Below are positions 31,902-40,901 of a DNA stretch of 64,000 nucleotides, piece by piece. The notes below the pieces were generated by a model that saw only the letters and a program-made list of their open reading frames with translations, did no database searches and was not told the origin of the DNA. Each line of letters starts with the position of its first letter. The first letter of the stretch is position 1. Both the position numbers and the translations under genes were made by a program. Source of the stretch: Pseudobdellovibrionaceae bacterium (GTDB lineage Bacteria > Bdellovibrionota > Bdellovibrionia > Bdellovibrionales > UBA1609); the NCBI GenBank assembly GCA_020635075.1, contig JACKAM010000001.1, forward strand, positions 1,798,001-1,862,000, read 5' to 3'.

Positions 31902-33782
31902 TTAGAAAATCACAAAGTTTTCTTGCCAGTCCTTGAACTTCTTAAACCAGCTACGGTTATCCACCTTTTTATCGGTGGTAAATGGAATGGCAATGGCCTC
32001 ACTGTAAGCATCGGTGCTTGCCTCTTCTCCTTCACAGACGGCCTTGCCGCCCTTACATCCGGACTCATAGAACGGAAGTCCGCGAGAGACCGTTTGCACC
32101 AAAAGCATGTACTCAGTATCCGGAGTCAGCTCGACTCCAAAGTGCTTGTAAAGGCCGCCAAAGATCACCTCAAAAGGTCCGCCAGGACGATAGAGTCGAT
32201 CAAGGCCGTCACGGCCTTCAAGGGACACGTTGATGGTGTCGCCAATGATTTCACCGACGTTCGAATTAAAGATATTCGGGATTGTCACACGAACTTCGCG
32301 ACCCCACTTGTCTTTGCGAATGAGGCGCATCTTAAAAACGGACTCCTGCCAATAACCTCCCGAGGCCGATGCACCCTTCACCGGGCTGCCATTGTCCAAG
32401 TAGGCCTCACCAGGTCCGTCAGCTTTACGATGAGCAAAGTCTCGTGAATGCTCGGCCGCTTGCAGTTGCACCTCACGGGAGTTGTCCACCAAGTGCAGCT
32501 TCTCAGGTCGGGATTTCCCCGGCTGAAAGCTCAAGGGTTTTGCTGCCAACACCAATGAATTGGGAGCCTGTTGAAAATTGCGTCCGAGAGTGTGAATGCC
32601 AATGGTGATCGAGGGATTAAAGCCCACCTCACATTTGGGAGATGAAGGCTCAATAGAGACCTGATAGTCGTTCCAAGACTTGTCACGCTTAGGGATAGCG
32701 TTGCGAATCTGAACCGCCGGGCTCAGGCTTCTTCCCTCGGTGCGATTTCCAGAAATCAAAATTTCTTCCTGCTCCCCTGGGAGCAAATCCCACTTGTTGG
32801 GAAGAATATCCAAATAACTCCTCACATCGGGTTGGTTCGGGTCCTTATAGCCGGGCACCCAATCTGGGTCTTTCTCAAAGGAGGCCTTGTATGTGATCTG
32901 CTGAGTGCGGCAGCGGCGAGATACCGTGCGGGTCTCAAACCATGTTCCCCACTTGGGCCTCTGCTTGACGCAAGGATAGCTGCGGGGAGAAATGGATTTC
33001 CAGCAAGTCTTGTTCACCCGACGCGTGCCCGTGGTCTTCCAGGTACAACTGGCAGGTCGGCGATCTTCAACATTGAGAGCATCAAGGAGAAACTGGGGAA
33101 TTTCGTCATTTCGGGAATCATCCCAGGATTTGCGATTAAGGCGCTCGCCTGAACCACTATCACCGCCGCGAAAGACACCGCCTCCGCCACCAGGTGAACT
33201 GAACCCACCGCCCTTGCTTCCACCGAAGGAGGGAGTTGTATCAACAGGATCAGGAATACACTCTCTGATGTCTTCGTCATAGGAACAGTCGTAGGATTCC
33301 TCGCGATCCACATAACAAGTGGTATTAAAGGGCTCCATCCCAAAACGGGAGTCGTAATCGCCTACCAGTTCCTCGAAATTCCAGGACTCGGTGACCGGTA
33401 GGTCAAGGGTGCCCGTCCACTCGTAGGACTGTTGACGAATCTTCTGCATGCGCACCTGGGCGTCGGCCAGGCCACTGCGGGACATGACATCCCACTCGTC
33501 TGCAATATCCTCTGGGATCTCCAAAGGAAGACGCAGATTTCTTTGCGTCTGGGTTTGCCCGCAGGTCACACCCAAGGGTTGAGCCTTGTAGGACTGACCA
33601 AGGGGCAAATCCACACCGCACGAGCCCATGACCGACTCGCGAACCACCGGCTGCTGAATGGGCAGCGGTGCTCGGTGGGGTTTGTCATAATACTCTCCGC
33701 CGGTCTCGCGGATTTCCGCTTGGGAAATGCCCGTCACCAATGCTGTGGTCAGGCCGAGCAATACTAACCAGAAATTTCTCAT
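31902..33782 (-). CDS. Large cysteine-containing exported protein (operon gene 2)
   Basis: A 626-residue protein; ATG 33782 has AAGGAG upstream and a signal peptide (MRNFWLVLLGLTTALVTGIS). The mature part has a cysteine-rich region near 160-310 (CYVDREESYDCSYDEDIREC, CTWKTTGTRRVNKTC, SYPC, RRCRTQ) that includes a Gly/Ser-rich stretch (GGSKGGGFSSPGGGGGVF). The second half is beta-rich with YLDILPNKWDLLPGEQEEI, which suggests an Ig-like module. No lipobox. It is probably periplasmic or surface exposed, stabilised by disulfides. Not assigned to any family. Confidence 0.65.
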   Translation of the reverse strand: MRNFWLVLLGLTTALVTGISQAEIRETGGEYYDKPHRAPLPIQQPVVRESVMGSCGVDLPLGQSYKAQPLGVTCGQTQTQRNLRLPLEIPEDIADEWDVMSRSGLADAQVRMQKIRQQSYEWTGTLDLPVTESWNFEELVGDYDSRFGMEPFNTTCYVDREESYDCSYDEDIRECIPDPVDTTPSFGGSKGGGFSSPGGGGGVFRGGDSGSGERLNRKSWDDSRNDEIPQFLLDALNVEDRRPASCTWKTTGTRRVNKTCWKSISPRSYPCVKQRPKWGTWFETRTVSRRCRTQQITYKASFEKDPDWVPGYKDPNQPDVRSYLDILPNKWDLLPGEQEEILISGNRTEGRSLSPAVQIRNAIPKRDKSWNDYQVSIEPSSPKCEVGFNPSITIGIHTLGRNFQQAPNSLVLAAKPLSFQPGKSRPEKLHLVDNSREVQLQAAEHSRDFAHRKADGPGEAYLDNGSPVKGASASGGYWQESVFKMRLIRKDKWGREVRVTIPNIFNSNVGEIIGDTINVSLEGRDGLDRLYRPGGPFEVIFGGLYKHFGVELTPDTEYMLLVQTVSRGLPFYESGCKGGKAVCEGEEASTDAYSEAIAIPFTTDKKVDNRSWFKKFKDWQENFVIF

Positions 33783-33858
33783 TTCCGTTCTCCTTAAGAT
33801 GACGGCCCCAAAACATGGACCCGTCATTTACGATTCACGACGATAGACCTATGTGGCC

Positions 33859-35538
33859 TTACTTGAACATATCCAGGACTTCTTGCGCTTCTTCAGCTCC
33901 ACCGGTCGCAGCTTGGCCGATGCGGATCTGGGCATCCACCAGCTGTTGGGCAAAGGTGGCCTCTTGGCGTTTGCCTTTTTCAACGGTTTCGATCTGAGTG
34001 AGAAGCTTAAAGAAGACCTCAGGCCCTGAGGCGCCATTGGTGATCTGAGGAGGCTTGGCGGCCTTACCTTTACACACTTGTTTGACCGCCACTTCAGGAA
34101 GATAAGTATCAAATGAACAAACGCGGGTGTTGTAGGCCGCTTTAAGCCCATCGGTCGAACGGTACTTGGCCGTGTGGTAATTGGCCATTCCAGCGCTGTC
34201 GTTCACATAGAGGAACATTTCCTCCATAGAGTCGGACAAGATCAGGCGCATCATCATTAAAAGAGCTTCGGCCGCTGCATCTTGACCGGTAATTGTATTG
34301 ATCAAGGCATTCGCCCGAACCATCACGCCCGTGTTCTGCGATGCATACTCTTTAAGTTTGCCCGTGTTAACGTCAAATTTCACAGGATCTGACAAAATCT
34401 CCTCTCCCGACTTAAATGTAGGAGTGAGTTTCTTGTCATAGAGCTCAACAAAGTTTCGCGCATTTTCAAAGGCGCGAGCCACATCAGCCTGGGTCATGGC
34501 CACTTCCCGACGAAGGGACTTTAGAGCCTGAAGCATGGGCTGATAAGTGAGGTCTTCCAAGTTAGCTAGCTTTTTATCGTAGTCGACAGTCTGAATGGCA
34601 CCAAGACGCACACCATATTTACGGCGCAGGTAGGAGCGCATAAAAAAGGCCTGGCTGATCTGAGCAAAGGCCGCTTCGCGGGCTGTACTGTCATTGTCAC
34701 TCCGCCAACGCAGCCATTCACCGGTTCCGTAGTCCTGAATGAAGTTCAGAATCTGGGTCACGGCGATGCTAGCCATGTCGTTGGCATACTGCTTGGTCTT
34801 CTTGCTCCAGGTGAGCTTTAATGAAACCAAATCAATCTTTTCCTGCATTTCAGCTTCAGTCAAAATACGAATTCCACTCAAGTTGGGCGTCAAGGCACTT
34901 TGGGTGATGGCAACGGCCTGGCCCAGGCGAGACTGCATGTTGGGGAACTGGGTGTTATTCATGGCAGTCAGAATTCCTACCCGCTGAGCATCCACCTTGC
35001 CCATCAGGGGAGCAAAGTTGATGTTACCCACAGTGCTCACTGAAACCTTAAGGTTACCGATTTCCAAAGGATTGTAAGAAGGCAAGCTCTCCCGCGAAAT
35101 GGACGCCAAGGTCAAGATGTCATTTTCCAGAATCTGACTGGCTTCGTTGATTTCGTTCACCAACTTCAAATAATCCTCAAGCGGAATATAGGATTGAACC
35201 TGAGATTTTTGGCTGAGCTCCGTAAATTGCTTTTGCAATCGAGCCAGGTTCTGCAGCTGGGAGTTCAGGCGGTCAACAACAGCTTTCAAGTATTCCCGGT
35301 CAATATTTTGAATGTCCGTCGCCTGCTTAATCAAGTCGCCGGCGATGCGGGAGTTATCCTGGGTCACTGCATTGATGTCATATTGTCCAGCGTTCCCAAC
35401 AAAAGTTCCACCACCACCGAGGCCGGCGAGAGGGGTCACGTTGGCCACTGGTAAGCCCGATGCCGCAGTCTCGGCATAAACTGGAAATGACTGCGCCAAA
35501 GCCAGGCTGGCGATTAAAAGGGTACGTGCCGTTATCAT
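33859..35538 (-). CDS. Large helical exported protein (operon gene 1)
   Basis: A 559-residue protein with signal peptide (MITARTLLIASLALAQSFPV, cleavage near YAE). The mature part begins with a Gly-rich linker (LAGLGGGGTFVGNAGQYDIN). A long helical region follows with a coiled-coil look (AVVDRLNSQLQNLARLQKQF). It has further helices to the end and few cysteines. GGAG lies about 10 bp before the ATG and a TATATA -10-like sequence lies about 70 bp upstream. It is the first gene of a three-gene operon of exported proteins; shared transcription suggests one envelope complex. Function unknown. Confidence 0.65.
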   Translation of the reverse strand: MITARTLLIASLALAQSFPVYAETAASGLPVANVTPLAGLGGGGTFVGNAGQYDINAVTQDNSRIAGDLIKQATDIQNIDREYLKAVVDRLNSQLQNLARLQKQFTELSQKSQVQSYIPLEDYLKLVNEINEASQILENDILTLASISRESLPSYNPLEIGNLKVSVSTVGNINFAPLMGKVDAQRVGILTAMNNTQFPNMQSRLGQAVAITQSALTPNLSGIRILTEAEMQEKIDLVSLKLTWSKKTKQYANDMASIAVTQILNFIQDYGTGEWLRWRSDNDSTAREAAFAQISQAFFMRSYLRRKYGVRLGAIQTVDYDKKLANLEDLTYQPMLQALKSLRREVAMTQADVARAFENARNFVELYDKKLTPTFKSGEEILSDPVKFDVNTGKLKEYASQNTGVMVRANALINTITGQDAAAEALLMMMRLILSDSMEEMFLYVNDSAGMANYHTAKYRSTDGLKAAYNTRVCSFDTYLPEVAVKQVCKGKAAKPPQITNGASGPEVFFKLLTQIETVEKGKRQEATFAQQLVDAQIRIGQAATGGAEEAQEVLDMFK

Positions 35539-35953
35539 AATATGTACTCCGTTATGAGTTCAGGGTTTCGACAAATCACTTGAGGCAAAGTCACTGACTT
35601 CACCACATATATAGTCACTTTTAGTTCTTCGGGGATGGTGTTAGCACAGGTCATGCCATGTAATTTATTCGTCAGAACCAATTGATGAGGTCATGACACC
35701 AACAAAACTGTCTATATTAATGTCTCCAGGTTCCCAAAAGCGGCACTGGAGTTCCCACATTGTTAGATAAGAGAAACGAAATAAAACTAAGAACTTAGAA
35801 TGTTCGAGGGGAAAAATGGCAAACCCCCGGATTCGCCTGTCTGAAAAGCGAATCCGAGGGCCTGACAACGGGTTATTGGGGCATTAGGAGGCTATGGTGA
35901 CTTTTGAAAAACTATTCTTTTCGACACTAAACTTGTAAGCAACAACTTCAAAA
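35539..35953. other. Intergenic region with promoter and terminator
   Basis: It holds the promoter of the minus-strand three-gene operon (ACTATATATG at about 35610-35620 on that strand) and the terminator of the gene ending at 35954. No further gene is supported. Confidence 0.5.
35828..35856 (-). terminator. Hairpin terminator
   Basis: CGGATTCGC (35828-35836) and GCGAATCCG (35848-35856) pair around an 11-nt loop. On the minus strand it is followed by T-rich sequence, downstream of the gene at 35954-36523. Confidence 0.65.
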
Positions 35954-36523
35954 TCAATCGACTCTTTCGACACCGTGGACAACCGTCTCAATCAGACTGG
36001 CCCATCGGTTTTTCATTCGCTCGCGGGTCGTCATTGCGTCGCGAATGTACTGGTCTCCATCCATGGTCTCAGGCAACTCCATGCGCACGCCAAGATCCGC
36101 CGCATGCTCAAGACCGTCAGTGGTCTCAATTGGACCAATGGTGCCCTTTGTATCCAAGGCAGCCAACGGGGCCGATACGGGTGGGAATTTCAAGCCATCG
36201 CCCTTGGCGATGTTCTGATTCCCTTCCTGGTCGCCCAGTCTGATGGACCGGCGGTGAAGTTCGAGTAGGCAGCGCTGGATCTCTTGATCCCAGGTTGCGG
36301 TCCAGTCCCTGATCAGGTCATCTCTTTCCCTCTTTGTAACGTCCCCATTCTCATAAGCAGTCTGTAAATCGACGACGTCAAAGGCCAGAGACTGATAAAG
36401 GGGCTCGCCACAATACGGATCTAGCTGGGAGGCGGCGAAATTGGTAATGGGGGCAGCGAGTACTGTCAGTGACATAAGGGCACTAGACAGCAATCCTATA
36501 ATCCCAATCATTCCCGAATTCAT
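35954..36523 (-). CDS. Exported protein of unknown function
   Basis: A 189-residue protein; ATG 36523 has GGGAGA 4 bp upstream and begins a signal peptide (MNSGMIGIIGLLSSALMSLT). The mature part is helical with two cysteines (DPYCGEP and QRCLLE) and several Asp/Glu-rich segments. It is divergent from the HTH regulator gene and shares with it a region that holds a candidate operator, so it may be its target. No family recognised. Confidence 0.6.
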   Translation of the reverse strand: MNSGMIGIIGLLSSALMSLTVLAAPITNFAASQLDPYCGEPLYQSLAFDVVDLQTAYENGDVTKRERDDLIRDWTATWDQEIQRCLLELHRRSIRLGDQEGNQNIAKGDGLKFPPVSAPLAALDTKGTIGPIETTDGLEHAADLGVRMELPETMDGDQYIRDAMTTRERMKNRWASLIETVVHGVERVD

Positions 36524-36599
36524 TCCATCTCCCGTTGTCCTAATCTGAGACAGCTTGTAACCCAACAAAAGTCGGTTCTCATCTCTTCAATTTTTAGAA

Positions 36600-36618
36600 T
36601 TTCTACCGATAGTAGAAA
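36600..36618. promoter_or_regulatory. Candidate operator between divergent genes
   Basis: TTTCTAC-CGATA-GTAGAAA is a perfect 7-bp inverted repeat with a 5-nt spacer, 17 bp before the start of the HTH protein gene and about 80 bp before the divergent exported-protein gene. Its size suits a dimeric HTH repressor. Confidence 0.55.
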
Positions 36619-36635
36619 TAGGACCTAGGTGAGAA

Positions 36636-37454
36636 ATGATCGGGAAATGCTTACAAGAAATCCGTGAAAAAATGGGTTTTCCCAGTGCACGGGCCTTTTA
36701 TCAGCATCTGGAATCCAGGGCAGACCTGGAATTCAACTACTCCTATTATAAGAGGTTTGAAAACGGCCAGACCCTGCCTTCATCTAAGGTCATCAATAAT
36801 ATAGTGGCTCTTCTGCCTGCCCACTTTGGAGAGGAACTGATCATGGCCTTTTGCTCAGCCAACTTCCCATCCCATGAGCACTTGTTCTCCACCGGGCGTA
36901 TTAAGCTCCCAACTATGGCTCCTAAACCAAAAAAACCAAAGCCCGGGCAACAAACCGTTATTGTGCAAAGAACCCTCACAGAGCGACAAGTGGGCCTGAT
37001 TGCCAAGACCCAACACCATTACTATCTATTTTTGCTGTTGGTATTGAGTCGCCACCCACTCAAATATGATGATCTATTGGTTCACTTCCCTGAGTCCGCC
37101 CTCAAAGAAGCTTTAAAGGATTTTAAGAACAATAAAATCGCCTTTATTGATGGCGAAGGGATTCAGGCCTCGTACCCCGAATTTCGCTTTCCGGCTGCCG
37201 ACGGAAAATCGCTCAGCGAACTCTACAGGATCCTTGACCAATACGATTCGGAAAGGCCCAAGTTCTTCACCATGGAGCGACTAAAATCCGCCGAAATGTT
37301 CCGGCGGATTTCCCCACGATATATGGATCTGATTCTTTCTCACTTGGATGTCCTCCTCCAGACCATTCGCATGTCTGAGGATGTGGACAGCAGCGCCAAC
37401 TCAGAAGTGATTTCCTTTTCCCTGCGCTTCCACCGCGGAAAGCTCCCGGGATAA
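36636..37454 (+). CDS. XRE-like HTH transcription regulator
   Basis: A 272-residue protein. Residues 1-75 look like an XRE/Cro helix-turn-helix (CLQEIREKMGFPSARAFYQH, YYKRFENGQTLPSSKVINNI: the NG turn and the recognition helix). A basic proline-rich linker (PKPKKPKPGQQ) leads to a second domain of about 160 residues with a possible winged-helix part (LFLLLVLSRHPLKYDDLLVH, then ALKDFKNNKIAFIDG). It may regulate itself and the divergent gene through the inverted repeat at 36600-36618. The ligand is unknown. Confidence 0.7.
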   Translation: MIGKCLQEIREKMGFPSARAFYQHLESRADLEFNYSYYKRFENGQTLPSSKVINNIVALLPAHFGEELIMAFCSANFPSHEHLFSTGRIKLPTMAPKPKKPKPGQQTVIVQRTLTERQVGLIAKTQHHYYLFLLLVLSRHPLKYDDLLVHFPESALKEALKDFKNNKIAFIDGEGIQASYPEFRFPAADGKSLSELYRILDQYDSERPKFFTMERLKSAEMFRRISPRYMDLILSHLDVLLQTIRMSEDVDSSANSEVISFSLRFHRGKLPG

Positions 37455-37456
37455 GA

Positions 37457-38404
37457 TCACCTCTGCAGACGACACTGGGGATCGTTGAGGCGAAAGACCC
37501 CTTGCCCATCAAAGCAGGCGGCCAATTCGTGGACCCGTTGGGCATAGTTGAATTCAGGTCGCGAACTTCGCCCGCCTCCCTTGGTCACCTCACAGGGGTG
37601 ATTGGTCCGACAGGGAGTGGGAGTGCTGTCGCTCACGCCGGTGTTGATTAGGGCCACAATTTCCCCACTCACGGCTGACACCAGAGAAGACCCCGAGGAG
37701 CCTCCAACCACACTGCACTTATTGCGGAAAGAGCCCGTGAACTCCCATCCACCCTCTTCGAGATCAACCTGCTCCAGGATTTCGCACTGACTTCGGCGCA
37801 AATACCTTTCTCTTAGGCCACTTTGGGGGATCCCCACATTAACCACCGGCTCGCCGAGGACAGGCGCCTGCCGGGCAATGGGAAAACCCTGTAGTCCCTT
37901 AGCGGCAACTTGGGCTCGGGTGGCGGAGAGTCTCATCAGAGCCATATCGGTTCCCGTCATGGTGGCGTATTCGACTCGCTCAACCTGAAAGGTCTCCCTC
38001 TCACGACTAGCGTCGCGAAAATAACGAGCGGTAAAAGACATTCCTCTGGCCGGTGGGCGATCGATAATAAACTCACCTGGGCCAGGATAGCCATTCATCA
38101 GGCAGTGACCATTAGTCACGATGTAGGCCGGAGATTGATCACTTCCACCAACATCAATCATGGTGGCCGAACAACCGCCGCCAAAAAAGCCGGCGCTCAG
38201 TAAACCCATGGCACCAAACTCTCCGTGCTGCCGGATCGACAAGAGCTCCCAGGCCACACGACCCGAATTCACATCCCGATCAGGAAGCCTTCTCCCATCC
38301 TGATCGAAAACACTCTGGGGCCCAAATGCCCAAGCCGAAAATGAAATGGAAATGGAAAACAAAACGGCAAGCTGAAGCTTTAGCCGGCAAAATCCTTTTT
38401 GCAT
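37457..38404 (-). CDS. Exported trypsin-like serine protease
   Basis: A 315-residue protein; ATG 38404 has GAGGAGGG about 6 bp upstream and a signal peptide (MQKGFCRLKLQLAVLFSISI). The catalytic triad is visible: His in AYIVTNGHCL, Asp in TGTDMALMRL, Ser in VVGGSSGSSLV. A disulfide is likely between CSATM and HC. This is the chymotrypsin fold (S1-type), close to bacterial glutamyl-type or V8-like proteases. The substrate is unknown. It may be secreted. Its stop codon is 2 bp from that of the HTH regulator. Confidence 0.88.
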   Translation of the reverse strand: MQKGFCRLKLQLAVLFSISISFSAWAFGPQSVFDQDGRRLPDRDVNSGRVAWELLSIRQHGEFGAMGLLSAGFFGGGCSATMIDVGGSDQSPAYIVTNGHCLMNGYPGPGEFIIDRPPARGMSFTARYFRDASRERETFQVERVEYATMTGTDMALMRLSATRAQVAAKGLQGFPIARQAPVLGEPVVNVGIPQSGLRERYLRRSQCEILEQVDLEEGGWEFTGSFRNKCSVVGGSSGSSLVSAVSGEIVALINTGVSDSTPTPCRTNHPCEVTKGGGRSSRPEFNYAQRVHELAACFDGQGVFRLNDPQCRLQR

Positions 38405-38521
38405 GGCAGCCCTCCTCGTATTGGCCTTTTGAAAAAGCCTACCATAGCTCCCGACCAAAGTAGGAAGCTAAAACACTGATTGGCCTCAATGTTCGACTAT
38501 TTTGTCACACTGCTTACTGGT

Positions 38522-39253
38522 TTAGTGGGCCGATTGGCGGACCAAATACGAAATCAGGTGAGGGGCTTCCTGACTCTTGAACTCGCTAGCCATCTTCACC
38601 AAGGTGGACTCCTCTTCAATAAAGGTCTTACGCCCCACCTTGCGAATGACTCCGCTGCCAATCAAATTGGTAAAGCTTCGCCCCACACCTTCTTGGGTCA
38701 CTCCGGCCCAAGTGGCCAACTCACGGTTGGTCCAAACACGAGGGCCCAGCTTACGGTTGAAGTACAGAATACCAGCTGCGGTTCTCGCCAACAGGCTCTT
38801 GTTGGACAAGACCTGAAGGTGGGTCATCAACTCGCGGAAGTTCTCTGATTGGCTGTGAAAGAAGTGGTAGGCCACAGCTGGAGACTCCTTGACCAGTTTT
38901 TTGATGAGTTTCCTGGGGAACAAGTTGAGGGTGGTTTTTTCTCTGGTACGAAATACATCCTGGCAATGACCTTCATCAAACAGGCACTCCAATCCCAAGA
39001 GGTCCTTTTCCACCATGATCTGAGCTAAGACAAATTGATTGGCGCCATTTTGGATTCTTCGGTGCAGGGACCCCTGTCTGACCCAGGCGATGCCCTCAAA
39101 TGGGGTGGTTTTCTGGCTAAGGATCTCGCCTGGATTTAGGTGAACCTCGACCATTTCCTCTCTGAGCTTATCCCAAAGCTCAGAACTCTTATTACTTTCT
39201 TTTACCAGAGATCCTGTTAGGCAATGCAAAGGTGATTGGCACTGACTCGTCAC
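38522..39253 (-). CDS. Crp/Fnr-family transcription regulator
   Basis: A 243-residue regulator. The N-terminal cyclic-nucleotide-binding-like domain (VEVHLNPGEILSQKTTPFEG to LNLFPRKLIKKLV) lacks the typical RxS cAMP contact. The C-terminal winged helix shows WTNRELATWAGVTQEGVGRS and GSGVIRKVGRKTF. The N-terminus carries two cysteines (CQSPLHC) and a further ECLFDEGHC in the sensor. This could be an Fe-S site of the FNR kind with unusual spacing, but it has not the C-x2-C-x5-C pattern. GTG start with GAGG 8 bp upstream. Confidence 0.85.
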   Translation of the reverse strand: MTSQCQSPLHCLTGSLVKESNKSSELWDKLREEMVEVHLNPGEILSQKTTPFEGIAWVRQGSLHRRIQNGANQFVLAQIMVEKDLLGLECLFDEGHCQDVFRTREKTTLNLFPRKLIKKLVKESPAVAYHFFHSQSENFRELMTHLQVLSNKSLLARTAAGILYFNRKLGPRVWTNRELATWAGVTQEGVGRSFTNLIGSGVIRKVGRKTFIEEESTLVKMASEFKSQEAPHLISYLVRQSAH

Positions 39254-39764
39254 GCACGATCCTCAACACAACTGTTAAACAACACAATAAATTGATCGAC
39301 TTTAATTCTAATAAGGACATGACCATTTCGACAAAAGAATTTTTGTTTCTTAAGCAAACCTTTTGCAAAATACAGCCAAGAGGCTAACTGAGAGTTAAGA
39401 TGAGATTAAAAGCTGATCTCCGCAAAAGACCGGAAAGTCCCTGTGGAGTTCGCATTCAGAGGGAGAAACCGGACTTGCTTGTTATGACTCCGTAATAATT
39501 TGATCCAAATCAGTGTTTCAAAATCATGCATAAATTGTTTAGACAGTTTCAGAAACTTTCCAATTGTTCAGGGGAAACTCAAAGCAATTGATTCTGCTCA
39601 AGAATTCCTAGGTGGATTTCAAAGCGAAACAAATCACAGTTCACAACTTACACATTGTCTCAATAAACACCTGAATATTCTCCTTCGATTTCAATAATTT
39701 GCCCCTCTCTCACTGGAACGGATTTTGAAACTGAAGTGAATAGCATTGCAGGGGGGAATCAAAA
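39254..39764. other. Intergenic region of 510 bp
   Basis: No gene is supported. It must hold promoters for the Crp/Fnr gene (minus) and the basic exported protein (plus). A stretch at about 39405-39475 (CTCCGCAAAAGACCGG, then GTGGAG) can fold, but does not match a riboswitch I know. The rest is A/T-rich without clear motifs. Confidence 0.4.
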
Positions 39765-40268
39765 ATGAAGGGGAAGGATCGCCGCCTAATAAACGCGGTG
39801 AGCGGGTTTCTGCTGTTCGTTGCTTGTTTGATCTTCGGTCTTATCAACGTATCAACAGTTAATGCTGCTCAAACAAATAGAAAACAATTGAAGGTCGCAA
39901 ATACAAAGGTCGCCCCAAAGACCACGACCAAAATGGTTGAAGTGATCTCATCTGACGAGGTCCCTTCCGTCAAAAAAGTGAAACCAAAGACAGTCTCTAA
40001 GCGACTCAAGACAAAACGAGCTGTCAGCAAAACAAAGAAAACAAAAGTTATAAAGAAGACAAGGGTTCGCGCCATTAATAAGCGCTCGTCAAAAGTGACT
40101 CGTGCGAAGGGGCAAAGCCGGGATGCTCGCCGAGTCATTCGAGTTTCCTTTAAGGCAACAGAGACTAAACAAAAGCCTGGGGCCACCAAGGTCCCCGTTC
40201 AGAAATTAGACTCCATAACATCCAACCCAGGAGGCATGGAGGTCGCACTCATGCCTCGAAATCGTTAA
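39765..40268 (+). CDS. Lysine-rich exported or membrane-anchored protein
   Basis: A 167-residue protein with an N-terminal hydrophobic helix (SGFLLFVACLIFGLINVSTV) that can be a signal peptide or anchor. The rest is extremely basic (VKKVKPKTVSKRLKTKRAVS, KKTKVIKKTRVRAINKRSS) with almost no hydrophobic core, so it is probably disordered and binds anionic polymers such as DNA, teichoic-like chains or LPS. GGGGGG precedes the ATG by 9 bp, and a strong terminator follows. No family recognised. Confidence 0.6.
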   Translation: MKGKDRRLINAVSGFLLFVACLIFGLINVSTVNAAQTNRKQLKVANTKVAPKTTTKMVEVISSDEVPSVKKVKPKTVSKRLKTKRAVSKTKKTKVIKKTRVRAINKRSSKVTRAKGQSRDARRVIRVSFKATETKQKPGATKVPVQKLDSITSNPGGMEVALMPRNR

Positions 40269-40295
40269 CCAACCACACACACAGAATTAGTTCGG

Positions 40296-40331
40296 GGCAG
40301 TCTAGTACGGGGTACTAGGCTGCCTTTTTTT
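40296..40331 (+). terminator. Strong Rho-independent terminator
   Basis: GGCAGTCTAGTAC pairs with GTACTAGGCTGCC (one T-G pair) around a 3-nt loop and is followed by seven T. It lies 28 bp after the basic protein gene. Confidence 0.92.
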
Positions 40332-40343
40332 GGACCAAGGTAT

Positions 40344-40901
40344 ATGAAGAAACAGCCCGTTAAGGCATGGTGGGCCATTTCGATAATTCGTGATAGCCTA
40401 ACTTTATATTCCGGGGGCGGGTCGGTGATAATTCGAATACTGATTGCGATCAATGTTTTTGCTTTCTTGAGCCACAGCGTGGCCTGTGGAAAGAAGGGCT
40501 TCCGCACCAAAGGCGGTGGGGACGGCCAGAAGCTCGCCGTTTCCTGCCAGGAGTCCGCAGAAGTCAGATTTCAGTGGGACTGGTGTGGCCCTAACATTGT
40601 TGCTGGGTCTGATGTGACAGAAGCCTGCTCGGGACGAGTCTTTTACACTGATATGATCTTCTCGGCCATTAAGGTGAAGACCACTCAATATCCGGGCGGG
40701 AAATGCCTTTTCGCCAATGGTAATTGGCAAGATGGCACCCCAAATGCCAGTTGTGAGAGAGTCATTTTACGGGACTTTGCTTATGTGGTCGGACCCACCT
40801 CACCATTTGTGATCACCGAGTGCTTGAACGGCTCAAATCTGGATCGAGTCTCGGGGGCACTGGCCGAGCCTCGCAGCGAGTTTGTCTCCCAACGGCCCTA
40901 G
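40344..40901 (+). CDS. Small exported (probable lipoprotein) of unknown function
   Basis: The frame of 185 codons from ATG 40344 includes a GTG at 40425 that is the likely start: GGGGG lies about 10 bp upstream and the signal peptide (VIIRILIAINVFAFLSHSVA, then C) follows it. The mature part (about 140 residues) has six cysteines (SCQES, DWCGP, EACSG, KCLFA, ASCERV, ECLNG), suggesting disulfides. It ends in a 4-bp overlap with the convergent lipoprotein gene. No family recognised. Confidence 0.55.
   Translation: MKKQPVKAWWAISIIRDSLTLYSGGGSVIIRILIAINVFAFLSHSVACGKKGFRTKGGGDGQKLAVSCQESAEVRFQWDWCGPNIVAGSDVTEACSGRVFYTDMIFSAIKVKTTQYPGGKCLFANGNWQDGTPNASCERVILRDFAYVVGPTSPFVITECLNGSNLDRVSGALAEPRSEFVSQRP

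Noticed and set aside
31923..32447. 174-codon plus-strand frame within the cysteine-rich exported protein gene
   Set aside because: Shadow of the minus-strand gene, which has a signal peptide and a ribosome-binding site.
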